Source: Paramecium sonneborni (taxonomy: Eukaryota > Ciliophora > Oligohymenophorea > Peniculida > Parameciidae). From it: a stretch of DNA of 64,000 nt. The DNA lies in assembly GCA_905182985.1 (NCBI GenBank), contig CAJJDN010000047.1, positions 393,522-457,521 on the forward strand, read 5' to 3'. The notes below the pieces were generated by a model. That model was not told where the DNA came from, made no database searches, and saw only the letters and a program-made list of their open reading frames with translations. Positions 37,689-49,776 of the stretch are shown piece by piece. Made by a program: the position numbers and the translations under genes. Within the stretch, counting starts at the first letter, position 1, and every line of letters begins with the position of its first letter.

Positions 37689-40600
37689 TCATATCATTAG
37701 ACTGTCTTTTTTAAGTATTTTTTGAAGAAGAGCTAATCGTCTATTATTTTTATTGCTTCCTAACATAATACTTTTTTGCATTATTTTTGGAGACTTTAGA
37801 GTAATTTATTTTTGCTATTCCATCAATTATTTAACAATTTCAAAAATATTATCATTTTTAAAATAGTATGTAAATACTTAGGTTTTATCTATATCAAAAT
37901 TAATTTCATTTATATTATTTTATATTTGTTATTAAGCTTATTAAGGATGTAGACTTGAAGGTTATTCACTTCGATGTTAAGATGAATTTTATTAACTTTC
38001 AAAATTTTCATTTTAATTTAAATAAATATTATTATTTGTATTTAGAATGTTATTTAAATTACTACTTATTTGACTTTAAAAATTACTACTTCCATCATTT
38101 CTTTTCATAAAATTCAGTTTAGAATCTATTTTATTTGTACTAAATAGAATTTTAGGTTATGATTATTTAATACGAGATAATTCTTTTGTTTGTCTTCTTG
38201 CTCTTTGACCATTATTAGAATTTTATCTATTAAGTTAATCAGGTGATTAGAATTTTAAATTTAAAAAGCTATCATTATCAGGTGTTGGGGCAAAAACAAT
38301 TGATCTATTTTTATAAGTTGCTACAACTTTAGGAGCTTAAAAAAAAGAATGATTAGAATCATCCTCATTTTCAATAACTTTAAAAGTACTTGATATTTTC
38401 TTATTTATTAATTCATCTAAATAAACAGCACTACCATGTAAAATTGAGTCATTCTTATTAAAACCAAGATCAACTAAATGTTACAAAGTTAAATCACTAA
38501 TATATAAATATAGATATTCTACTTTGTTTCAGAATCCTGTATATAATCTAATGCTGCCTATCTTAAATTATTTAATCCATAAAAAGTTCTTCCTTTCTCT
38601 TATTTTCTAAATCTTGTATTTACTCCTCTATTCTATTCTTTATTACTTAATGCTTATTGTAAAACCTTTTCTTTGTCTGATATAAAAAATAGAAATGGAC
38701 ATTTATTAAAATAATGTATCCAGCCACAGACAAAGCATTTGTTACCTCTTGATTTTTTAGAAAATAATAGTTTATCTTTAAATTAATTAAACTTCTCAAA
38801 ATCTTCTTTATTTTCTTTCAAAATTTTTGTAAAATCATTTCTATTTATTGCCAATAACTTAGTAAATTTTACAGCTTTAACTGAATACAAATAAGGATTT
38901 GATAAAACAAATTCCCATTGTCCTATTAGATCATCCTTTATTAACCAATTACAAAAGCTTACATCTCTACTATTCCCTAAAGTAATGTATATTTCTAATT
39001 CCCCTTCCAATACATAATATAATTTCTCACATCTTTCATTCTAATTTAAAATCTTAGATTCTGGTGCATAACTCTCTATTTTTATTTATTAACATAACTT
39101 ATCTATTGTACTTTAAGAACAATAATCTTTCACAATCTTTGCTTTCATCAAATACTTTTTGTATAAATCAATCTACATCTATTCCCTTAATTATCTTGAC
39201 AATTACTATATCATCTATTAACCTTCATTATTATCTTCAATTTAAGATTTTAGATGATATTCAAAATACTTTCTAATTTACAATGATAAATTTGTATTTA
39301 TATTATAATTCTTTAAATATTACATAATACTCTTCATCTATTATTTAAACTTCACATTTTTCTCATTTAAATTCTTGAATATTTCACCTATATTATTAAT
39401 TGTGTATCCTAAAACACTGCATCCTGTAAAAGCAATAAAAATTGTAAATAAAGCCTCCTACACATTACAAGGAAGAATATCTCCATATCCTATTGTTAAA
39501 GTTGTTATTACTATAAAATAAAGAGAAAAAAAATATTATTCTTACCATGTAGAATTATTTAATTATTTAGAGATTAACCAACTATTTGTGTTATTTTTAA
39601 CTCCTTATTCTCCAATCTTATACCAAACACAAGCAAAAAAATGACAAGTGTAAACAATAAAAAAAATTGATTTTATTAACTCCCACCATCCTTAAATTTA
39701 TTACTTAAAACAAAGTATTTCTTCCAGAGTTGCTAGTGTTTATTTTAATTTTATTATTCTGAATATTGCTAAATATTATATTGCAAGGCTATCAGTAAAT
39801 ATAGGAATAATACTTACAATATCTACTATGAAATCATTTTTCAAATATTACTTTGCTATTTTAATTTTATCTTTATACAAGATTCCTAGAATATTTAGAT
39901 TAAAAACCTTCATTATAAAAAGATGTGTTGAATCTTAAACCACAATCAAACATACAAAATATTATTGGTATCGTATCAAGGAAATGATGTATGCCATCTT
40001 TATTAAAATCATATTCATTCAAAAATATTAAAAGAGGAATATAAGTAATATTGATTATAAGCAATACAAATAGAATAATCTTAAACCAAGTTAATATTAA
40101 ATTATCTGGATTAAAAACTGGAATTTTTTCGAAAAAATTTTCAATATCAAAAAAATAGGTATCAAAGTTTTTCTTATTATTTTAATGAAAGTTTTGATTT
40201 CTTTGGTAAATAAACATTTTTATATTTGAAGCCTAATCTCCAAGCATTTATAAAATATTTTCATTTATCATTTTATACTGAAAAGTTTATGAATGAATTT
40301 TTAGTTATCGAATAAATTTAGAGACTAGACGAATTAAGTTCAAACCATTTTTTAAATGGTACTATTTATTATGTTATTTTAATGCTTCAAGCTCATCTAT
40401 TGGAGATGCTAAGACCCTAGATGAAGCCTAACCAAAATTATATAAAACATCTTATGATTCTATTTTATTTTTATTTTTTTCACTTTCCTTACGATCCTCA
40501 TATATTGGTATAAAATATATACTAAAAAGCTAATTCCTAGACTTGGTTCATAGTTTTCTTCAACTATTGATAAATTATCTTTTTTAAATTATGTTAAATT

Positions 40601-40708
40601 TGGTGAGTACTCCTTAAGTCGTGGATTATGCTTAGATTGAATTTAAGAATTTGAATTTTTTTTCATATCATTTGATATAGCTATCGAAGTATCTGAGGTT
40701 CGCTTCAT
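37689..40708 (-). CDS. cyclic-nucleotide-gated-type K+ channel (6-TM, CNBD)
   Basis: The gene starts at ATG 40708 (MKRTSDTS) and ends at TGA 37689-37691, with several short introns, e.g. a 26-nt one near 40513-40538. The N-terminal region includes LNLIRLVSKFIRQLKIHS before the membrane domain. Helices include WFKIILFVLLIINITYIPLL. The pore reads TTLTIGYGDILP (filter around 39482-39499), so it should be K+-selective. The linker and a cyclic-nucleotide-binding domain follow (around 38780-39050: ELEIYITLG and WEFVLSNPYLYSV). Downstream is a Cys-His knuckle (CFVCGWIHYFNKCP). Ciliates have large families of such channels controlling ciliary beat and membrane potential. Not all intron positions were worked out. 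Confidence 0.85.
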
Positions 40709-41019
40709 TTATAATGTAAATTTGATATATTAATTTTTGAAATATTTTAACTTTGTAAATATTATTAAGTTAATTGCTTCTTTATAATCATTTAAGAACT
40801 AATTCTTTAGGTTTATAATTTCCTTAATCAATCATTAAGCTGTTGATTAAATATTAAAAAAAAATTAATTTTTGATTCGTGGAATTTTCTTTACTTCAAA
40901 AAAGGACATTGTTAGAATAATTCATTTCTTCAGAATGATAAGTAATAATATAAATAATTTTAGTTTCATTAATTTCTTATGCTAAAATTTTATTATTAAT
41001 ATTTTTTTAATATCCATTT
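40709..41019. other. divergent intergenic region
   Basis: It separates the channel gene (minus) from the next gene (plus). AT-rich and probably contains both promoters; I see no distinct motif. Confidence 0.4.
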
Positions 41020-41827
41020 ATGCAAGAAAAAGAGGTTGATGCTTTATGGAATTAATTATTGAAAACCACTGTGGAAATGCTTGGTTTTGAATTTAAATAA
41101 GAATATTTATCAAAATCATTCAATCGTTTATATTCAGATTACAAAATGTTCACTCAGAAAAGAAATTATTCATATTTTGGATTATGGCTCTTTGGGTTTT
41201 ATGCTCTAAATTTTCTCTCAAGTTTTTAAGATAAAAACATGTAATCATTGGTATTGAAATTAAGTTCTGACATTCCCAAAATTATAGAATAATTAATATT
41301 TTGTCCAATATTGATAATGATACTAATTTCAACAAAACCTTATCTTTACAGATCTTTTGAATCAAAACTACTCTACTATATCTAAAATACTATTGTTATT
41401 TTAATAGGGATATTTTTCCCAAGACCTTCGTAAACAGAATACGAAATATTTGTCGAATTTTTTATTTATTAAGCAAACTTGGAAAGCCTGCCATATAAAA
41501 TTATTTTTATTATAGTGAGCTAACTAATACAAAAAGAGATTAAATCTTTAATGGATTTAGTTGTTTTCGTAATTTTATTAGCATTAGCAGTTTATTAAGA
41601 AATACATAGATATACATCATACATTTCAGATTATGAACAAGTTGAGAAACATCAAAAATAGGAAAAGTAAAAAATTTTGATTTACTTTTAGACAGATATT
41701 AGAATTCATACTTGAAACTTAAAATTACGATGAGAGAGAGCGAATTTATCAAAAACTAAAAAAACAATTAAAAGCAAAAAATAGCAAGAAAATAAGTCTT
41801 GATACTGTGTTGGATTATATATTCTGA
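41020..41827 (+). CDS. multi-pass membrane protein, unknown
   Basis: One 25-nt intron (41667-41691) gives 260 residues. Five hydrophobic segments are visible: around YSYFGLWLFGFYALNFL, LIFCPILIMILIS, NTIVILIGIFF, YKIIFIIVS and LVVFVILLALAVY. A charged N-terminus (about 50 residues) and a basic coiled C-terminal tail (KLKKQLKAKNSKKIS) flank them. I cannot place it in a family. It lies 28 bp upstream of the next gene on the same strand. Confidence 0.6.
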
Positions 41828-41855
41828 AAATAAAATAATTATTTAATCTTATAAA

Positions 41856-42693
41856 ATGGATGTACGACTACTTAAATATGACATTTTTTCATCTCCATCT
41901 GCTCAAAAATCATCGAAAGGATTTCTTCCAAAATTTGAGGATAGAAGTTTGACGTCATTACTAAAATATAAAAATGAAACAATAAAATAGCCAATTCATT
42001 CAAAAATCTTCAAACCATATGGAGAAGAATCTGAAACCAAGACTTAATAAATTATGTATACAACTGCGAAGTTGTCTTATTCAAGTTCTGTGAAAAATAT
42101 CAATAAATTTCCAGAGGTTCAATTAGATCCAAAAGCTGTAAAATTGCTAGGATAAGGTAGACATTATTTAAGAAGTGATTATTAAACTAAAAGAAAATTT
42201 TAGGATGCAAAAAATAATCAACGAATAAAAAATCATTCTCATGATTATATGATGTAAAATATATAAATGAAGTTTTGTGAGAAATCTGTAAAATCATAAT
42301 TTAAAGCAAATTTAATATTTTTCAAGAAAACAAAAAATATTCCAGCTTAGATTTAATTATTAAAGAAAGAGGAGGAAAGAAAATCAATGCCTGAAACAAA
42401 GAATGATTTTTATGATACTAAATAAAGAAAAAAATAGATGGCATCTAATAAATAATAACATACTGATCATTCAATGTTTTCAAGTACCTTTAGAGATAAT
42501 TTTTTGAAAAGTTAAAGAAGCAATTTTCATCCCAAACCAACTAGTTAAGAAAAGTCTACAAGACAGGGACATAAAAAGACTTAATCTGTTTAGTATTTGA
42601 TTTATAATAAATAAAACTAGAACATAGAGTCAAATGGAAGAAGGTAATAAAGAAGTGCCACTTTTTAGCAACAATTATCAACCTAATAATTGA
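41856..42693 (+). CDS. basic protein of unknown function (270 aa)
   Basis: Frame from ATG 41856; a 25-nt intron (GTAATA...TTTTAG, about 42643-42667) brings it to TGA 42691-42693 after 271 codons. The protein is strongly basic and polar, rich in Lys, Ser, Gln and His, with no hydrophobic segment. Short basic clusters (KKEEERK, KQRKKQMASNK, GHKKTQS) may mark it as a cytoskeletal or nucleic-acid-binding protein, but nothing specific is recognised. Without the intron the frame would run into the next gene; the next gene's own ATG and domain argue for splitting here. Confidence 0.55.
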
Positions 42694-42745
42694 TATTCTT
42701 TCAAAATTAATTATTCTAATTTAACTATTATATAATTCAAAATAA

Positions 42746-43328
42746 ATGTTTTAGATCATAAAGGTAGATTCAGGCATAGATGCTAAATTAGAGTTTGAAA
42801 TATCAAACATAGTTAAGGCTGCATATGAGAGATTGAATAATTAATATGATAGATCAAAATACATCTCTGATTATTTAGATGAAAGGTATGGGGGATGTTG
42901 GAGAGTAACAATAGGAAAATCATTTACTAGTTGTGGAACATATTATTTATCATAATTATTAAGACTGAGTTATCAAAATGATTAAATAGAAATTGTTAGA
43001 ACTTAAGGTGATGCAGAATTTGAAATTGTATAAAGAGATTAAGGAATGAACTAAGCTGTTTTTGATTCAATTTTAGGAATGTAATAGTTATTTAAATTAG
43101 AGAATTTAAAATGCACAATAAATGTAAAAAAACCTATCTGCTTAAGTTGAATATATTTCAGAATGTGTAGAATCAAAACATACTGGAAAATGGGCTGTGA
43201 TTTGTGGGTAATATTTATTAGTTATCTTAAGTTATGATTTTAATAGTCGTGTTCCTTATGTTAATAATAATCTTGTTTGTGTGGCTAGAAAGGGTATCAG
43301 ATATACAGTATTAATGATAAGTAAATGA
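42746..43328 (+). CDS. dynein light chain (LC8)-like protein, possibly two modules
   Basis: From ATG 42746 the first ~80 residues read KLEFEISNIVKAAYERLNN, then YISDYLDERYGGCWRVTIG and KSFTSC. This resembles the LC8 pattern (helix pair, D-x-x-Y-x-x-x-W-x-x-x-V-G-x-x-F-x-S). Further on, VEYISECVESKHTGKWAVICG looks like a second, diverged copy of the same helix/strand unit. A 28-nt intron (GTATAA...CTAAG) and a 24-nt intron (GTAATA...CTTAAG) join them into exactly 176 residues; both end in AAG, so the model is uncertain. LC8 proteins dimerise and act as hubs on dynein and other partners. The stop is 6 bp from the opposing gene's stop. Confidence 0.55.
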
Positions 43329-43334
43329 ATATAG

Positions 43335-44017
43335 TCATTGATATAATTTCAATAATTTATACAAAGAAGACTTGACACTAGTATTTAGGTTTTCAACTTT
43401 TTCCAGTTTTATCTTTTTATTTGATCCTGCAAATAAGTGTTTAGGATCACTCAAAATTCCCTAAGAAATTCTGGCTTATATTTAATTTTAATTTCCTCCT
43501 ATTGGCCCTTTGATTGACACTCTTGAATTAGTTACTTCTTATATTGTTTATTCTTTAACACCTTATTCTTAAATCTGTGTTTTTATTTCATTTTGTTGAG
43601 TAAATTTGTTTATTTCTTTAACAAAATAAACATTGATTTTATCATCTTTGAATATTATTTTTGGAGATATCTTCTTATATGTATCTCCATCTTTTATTTG
43701 ATTGCTCTCTTGAAAATCTTTCTATGATGTAGTTTTTAACATTTTTTGAGATGTAGATTTCAACAAAGTTTCACCCAAACCTTACGTTTAATTTTTTTCT
43801 TACTTTTATAATTTGTATGTTTTTTTGGAGAAACTTATCGAGTAGAGAAATATATTTTATCTTAATGTTAGCTATTTTCATGTTTATTGAATTCTATTGC
43901 TTATATCGATGATTTTCTAGTATGATTTGCTGATAAAGTCATGTCCTAATTTATTGTTAAAGATGTTCGAGTTCTTTTACTATTTATTAGTTTATTTGAT
44001 CCTGATGAACTTTTCAT
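43335..44017 (-). CDS. basic Ser/Lys-rich protein, unknown
   Basis: ATG 44017 with a 23-nt intron (near 43777-43803, GTAAG...CGTAAG) gives 219 residues. Composition is rich in Lys, Ser, Thr and Gln (MKSSSGSNKLINSKRTRTS start; STSQKMLKTTSQKDFQ). No domain is seen. It converges with the LC8-like gene with only six bases between the two TGA stops, so their 3' untranslated regions must overlap. Confidence 0.55.
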
Positions 44018-44440
44018 TTGATTATTAATTAATCACTTATAAAAGCTCAATTAATAAATATTATAAATTTCTATTAATTACAACAATCTTTTTAATCTAA
44101 TATAAGAAAGAGTGTAAATATACTTTTCTTGGGAGTAAATTTGTTCAATTAAAATAAAATGATTTGTGAGATTTTATGATCATATTATATTCTAAGAATA
44201 AAATCTTTAATCTTTAATAAAAAGTAATTAAACTAAAAATAATTCAAAGAAATAGATCTTATAAATATTGTAATAATCAATATAATAATTAATCAATAAA
44301 ATGCAAAAAATAGAAATTTTTCTTTTATATTAATTCCTTAATTATTATTATATATCTGTTGATTTTGATTTCTATTTTTAGAAAATTGCACTTTAAATCA
44401 TAGATATTAGCTGATTATAGATATTTTAGTTAATAAATTG
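44018..44440. other. divergent intergenic region
   Basis: Between the basic protein gene (minus) and the P-type ATPase (plus). No gene or motif is visible. Confidence 0.4.
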
Positions 44441-47400
44441 ATGAAAAAAGCTTGGAGTAGATCTGCATCCTAAATAGTGACAATGTTCACTTAAGCATAG
44501 TAAAAATATGAAAAATATTGTAGATAAGAGATGGAGCTAATTGTTGCTAAACGACAATTTGATGAAATGTCAAAAGAATTGAAATAAAGAAGAGAGTAAA
44601 TCTATGGGAGAATGAAAGGAGTCCCAAAAATAGAAAAGAAACCTGAGTCATCTGGTAAATAGGAAAAGTTTAAATCAATGGTAAATATTAATAAATAAAT
44701 CTAAGGATGAACATAAGATTACATTATAAGAGCTAGAAAACAAGATGTAAACAAATATTATCAATGGAATTGATACATAAGAGGCTGAAAAGAGATTAGT
44801 CGTACATGGAAAAAATTAATTGACAGAAAAAAAATAAGTTCCTTGGTATTTAAAATTATTGCATGAATTAACATCAGTATTTGCATGCATGATGTGGACA
44901 GGATCAGCATTATCATTCATAGCTTTTGGATTAACACCAGAAGATCCTTCAAATTTATATTTAGCAATAGTATTGGCAGTTGTGGTAACTGTTACAGGAA
45001 TAATGGCTTATTTTTAAAATCAAAAATCTGCTGCATTAATGGAAGCATTTAAAAATTTTATACCACCTGAAACCTAGGTTATAAGAAATGGAAGATAGAT
45101 GAAAATTCCAGCTGAAAACTTAGTTCCAGGTGATTTAGTTGTAGTAGAATTTGGTAAAAGAATACCAGCAGATATCAGAATAATAGAGAGTAATGGAATT
45201 AAAGTAGATAATTCAAGTTTAACAGGAGAAACACTATTATTATAAAGAACTCCTGATTGTAGTCATCCAGAAAATCCTTTAGAAACAAAGAATCTTGTAT
45301 TTTTTGGAACTTTATGTAAAGAGGTATAAAATTATAATATATAAAAAGGGTAATGGAAGAGGTATAGTAATATTTACTGGTGATAATACAGTAATTGGTT
45401 AAATTGCAGGATTAGCTATGTCATCTGGAGAGGAAGAGTCTGTTTTAAGAAAATAAATCAATCTTTTTGTAAAAATGATAGCTATAATTGCTTTAATATG
45501 TGGAATAGTCTTTTTCATTTTAGGTATGTCTTATGGATATCCTGCATTATAAAATATTATTTTGATGATGGGTATTGCTGTTGGATATGTACCAGAAGGT
45601 TTGATTGCTACAGTAACAGTAGCTTTGAGTTTGACAGCAAAGAGATTAGCATAAAAGAAAGTGTTAGTTAAAAATTTAGAATGTGTTGAAACTTTAGGAT
45701 CAACATCTTGTATATGTTCTGATAAGACTGGTACTTTAACTTAGAATAAAATGACAGTTGAACATTTATGGTATAACAATAAAAAAGTTAAAGGTTTGAA
45801 TTACTAAAAATTTGGTAAGAAATATAATTACGAATACGATTTATAGAATAAAGGATTTTAAGATTTATTTGAATGCGCATCATTTTGTTCAGAAGCTGTA
45901 TTTGATCCATCATTACCATAAGAATTAAGAATGAAGATTTAGAATGATAAATTATTAAATCAATAATAGAAAGAATAGAAAATTCAATTAGCAACAAATG
46001 ATTGGGAAATTAAATACTAATCAATGAGTTGGTTAGAGAGACCTACAATAGGTGATGCATCAGAGAGTGCTTTAATTAAATTTTTATAACCAATAAAAGA
46101 TATATTAGAGACAAGAAATAGTAAGAAATTAGCAACAGATGTAGATGGTAAAAATACAAGAATGCCATTTAATTCAAATAACAAGTATGCATTTGTTATA
46201 CTTGAATATGAAACAGAAGAATCATTTTATTGTTTGATGTCAAAAGGTGCACCTGAAAGAATATGGGAATTATGTACAACAGTAAATAATGATGGAAATG
46301 AGGAATAAAAAGATGAAAATTGGGAAAAGGCATTTAAATCTATAAATAAGTCATTTGGTAAAAATGGAGAGAGAGTTTTAGGATTTGCTAAAGTTCATTT
46401 ACCAAAAACAGCATATCCAAAAGGATATCCCTTTAATTTAGATAAAATGAATTTCCCTTGGAATAAATAATAATTTTTAGGTTTGTTTTCATTAATTGAT
46501 CCTCCAAAAGATTCAGTACCAGATTCAGTAATAAAATGTAAAACAGCAGGTGTATAAGTAATAATGGTTACTGGAGATCAACCTGTAACAGCAGCATCAA
46601 TAGCTAAATAATGTAATATAATAACTGAGAAAACAGTTAATGAAATAGCTGATGAAGAAGGAATAAGTTTTGAAGAAGCATTCCATAGATCAAATGCAAT
46701 AGTAATACATGGAGACTCATTAACAAAAATGATGATAGATGATGAAGGGAAACCAGAATCTGAATAAGGTAGATAATTATAAGAATGGCTTAGTAAATCT
46801 TAAATTGTATTTGCAAGAACAAGTCCAGCTTAAAAATTAATTATTGTTGATGGTTGTTAAAAGAAAGGACATATTGTGGCTGTAACTGGAGATGGAGTTA
46901 ATGACTCTCCAGCTATTAAAAAAGCTGATATTGGTATCTCTATGGGTATAACAGGATCAGATGTTGCTAAAGATGCTGCAGATATGATATTACTTAATGA
47001 TGATTTCTCTAATATTGTTATTGGTATAGAAGAAGGTAGAAAAATTATAGATAATCTAAAAAAGACTATTGTATTTGTTTTAACTGGTAATATAGTTGAA
47101 GTTATTCCTATATTTGCTTACTTTATCTTAAATATTCCATTACCTTTAACTACTGTCTTAATTCTTTGTATTGATGTTGGTACTGGTATTATTCCAAGTA
47201 CTGCTTTTGTCTATGAAGAAGCTGAATTAGATATTATGACAAGAAGACCTAGAAATAAAGAAGAAAATTTAATTACTCCTAAAAGTATTGTATTTGCCTA
47301 TGCTTAACATGGATTCATTTAACTTTGTGGATGCTTTTTAGCTTACTTTGTTGTTTTCTACGATTATGGATTTCTTTCAGATTCTTTATTGGGAATCCTT

Positions 47401-48075
47401 GCTAAAAATGGTGTTATTCCTAAACCTACTGATGATTTTGATCCTAATGATAGATTCTTTGGCAACACTAATCTTAAAAATATTTATACTGATCGAGTTT
47501 AATAATAACCTGAAACTGTTGGATAACATTGTATTTCAGATGATGAAACTAAATTTGAGACTATTGATTGGTTATTCTCTAAAAATAATGATGTAGATTT
47601 GAGAATGTATTATATTCAATGCAATACTCAAACTAATTAATGGGAGTTAAGTGTTGTTTGGGGAGAATGTTAAATAGACTAGATATCTCCACTCAGTAAC
47701 AAGCCTGTCTGTTACAGTACTGAAGCCTTATAATATGCTTAAACTGCTTACTTCATTGGACTTGCTTACACTTAGATGTGCAACTATCAATCTTTAAAGA
47801 CTCATAAATCTGCAGGCATCTTTTAAGGTTTCAATAATGTATTTATGCATTTTGGATTCATGACTCTTATTATCTTAGTTATGGGACTTACTTACGTTTA
47901 AAGCATTAATGTGGCTTTCCAAACTAGAGATCTTTTATTTTAGCATTAAATGCTAGCATTACCTTTTGGTCTCTTAATGTAACTTTGGAATGAAGCTAGA
48001 AAATACATGGTTAGAAATGTTCCCTAAACCACACAAACAATGCCAAATTGGTGGGCAAGATGCACATCAATTTGA
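44441..48075 (+). CDS. P-type ATPase, Na+/K+ (H+/K+)-ATPase alpha-subunit type (P2C)
   Basis: Two 25-nt introns (44681-44705 and 45324-45348, both ending AAG) leave 1,194 residues. Family marks in order: [11 protein letters not shown] before TM1, [19 protein letters not shown], the actuator [10 protein letters not shown]4 [20 protein letters not shown], the phosphorylation site [10 protein letters not shown] with Asp411, KGAPERI in the nucleotide domain, and [20 protein letters not shown] in the hinge. The PEGL motif in TM4 and the [15 protein letters not shown] stretch are typical of Na+/K+ and H+/K+ ATPases rather than SERCA. The C-terminal helices are present and it ends [10 protein letters not shown]. 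No beta subunit is seen nearby. Transported ions are inferred from the family. The N-terminus is Gln-rich and species-specific. Confidence 0.93.
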
Positions 48076-48162
48076 TAAATTGATATTCAATTAGATGATT
48101 AATATAAATCATTTATTACAATTTAATATCATTAACTATAATTAATAATTATATATTATTTA

Positions 48163-49088
48163 ATGGAAAGTTTGTACTCTTTATTATCATAGATTCTATT
48201 GATTACAACATCTGTTATTTTATTGATATCTATGACAATTGCTTTAAGAAAGATAATGAAAGACGTCAATGATATATTAGATTCAACTGATAAACTTATA
48301 TTCTTTATTGCTGCATTTCAATGTACTAAATCTTGAAATTTAGAGTTATTGTTATTAGGTTTCTTAATTTAATAGTATACAATGTTCCTAAGTGGATTAC
48401 GCATACTCAGAATGCTCTAAGACTTAATGTTATTAAATTGTTTAATCAAATTAGATAGTGATAATGAGCAATGTTTAGTAACTATAAATATTATATAGCT
48501 AATCAGAAAATTGTAGATAAAATTTCAAAGCTCATTTCATTGATTTTTTTATCAATTTGGTGCTTCATTATTTTTTTGGAAGGTTTTAATTCACATTTTT
48601 AATGTGATCAATAAATATGGATGCTACTTTCTGGATTTCTATTTCTCACAAATGTCATTTAATTATATTTTGGACTCAATATTTTAATTTAAATCTAAAA
48701 ATACTGTCAAGATTCAAGTAATCAACATATGTTTGATGGTTTGCATAAAATTATGATGGATGAATTATAAAATAGGAAAGTATAAGTTATTGTCTTTGTC
48801 CTTTGTAGCATCAGTTCATCTATTGTCATGCTATTGTATGATTATACTAATTTTAATGAATTGAACCCTATAATATGTCTTCAAAAAACTAATGTTACTC
48901 AAATTCTTATTTATATTGCTGTCATTTTTGTCTCATATTAACTACCATGTCTAGGAATATACTATGTGTTTTATCATAAGAATAAAAAGTATTTGAATAA
49001 TCATAATTGGGAAATGCAAAGAAATATTGTTAATTTCTATGATGAAAGAAGTGAAATTGAATTGGGAGATTATTAAAACTCGTAATGA
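48163..49088 (+). CDS. seven-helix-like membrane protein, unknown
   Basis: Two introns (about 48327-48349, 23 nt ending GAG; about 48453-48473, 21 nt) give 293 residues. Hydrophobic segments are ILLITTSVILLISM, KLIFFIAAF, SLIFLSIWCFIIFL, LLSGFLFLTNVIQLYFG, VIVFVLCSISSSIVML and QILIYIAVIFVSYQLPCLG. A short acidic tail (DERSEIELGDYQNS) follows. This resembles ciliate multi-span proteins sometimes likened to 7-TM receptors, but I see no receptor motif. It lies 87 bp after the ATPase on the same strand. Confidence 0.55.
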
Positions 49089-49578
49089 GTCCATTTATTC
49101 ATTCTGATTTTTAAAAATAACTAATATATATAATATCACAGTTTTTAATTAGATAATCATCAAAGTTTCTTAATTTTATGGAATAAAAATATTCTTTTTT
49201 TACATTACTTATTAAGTCTAATATATTTTAAAACACCTCCTTTTTTTAATTATCATTTATAATTATTCAAATATTATTCATTTTGATTTATTTATTTTTA
49301 AACTTGAGATAGATTCTTTTTTTCAAAATTAAAATGATTTGGAAAATTTTATTTTTCTACTTTTGTTTTAAATAGTTGATCAATTATTTTAATTATAATT
49401 TTTGAATCTATTTTATTTCTAAAATACATAATTTACACTTTAAATGAATATTAATTATTTATTATTTTTTTCATTAGATATTGCTTATATTTTATGAAGA
49501 TATTATTAAATAAAAATCCAAAAAAAAAGTGAAAATCCTCCCATTATAAATTTATTACTTATTTATTTATAATTAATT
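49089..49578. other. intergenic, very AT-rich
   Basis: Homopolymer-rich sequence with no supported gene. Confidence 0.4.
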
Positions 49579-49776
49579 ATGAGTTTTTTGGATGATAATT
49601 ATAAATAAAATAAAAGATTCAGATTTTAAAAAATCCAATTACAAAGAAAAAAACTGATTGACTTGGAGAGATTACATAAGTATTTAATTAATATATAAAT
49701 GAAAAGAGATAAAAAAGTTTTTAAGATTGTTTGTTTATTTATGTGTATGTATTATTAATATACTATTGTTTCATGA
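49579..49776 (+). CDS. small basic protein, unknown (65 aa)
   Basis: ATG 49579 opens 66 codons to TGA 49774-49776, immediately abutting the stop of the ribosomal P0 gene on the other strand. It starts MSFLDDNYKQNKRFRF and has a basic helical centre. A 27-nt in-frame intron is possible. Weak support. Confidence 0.3.
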
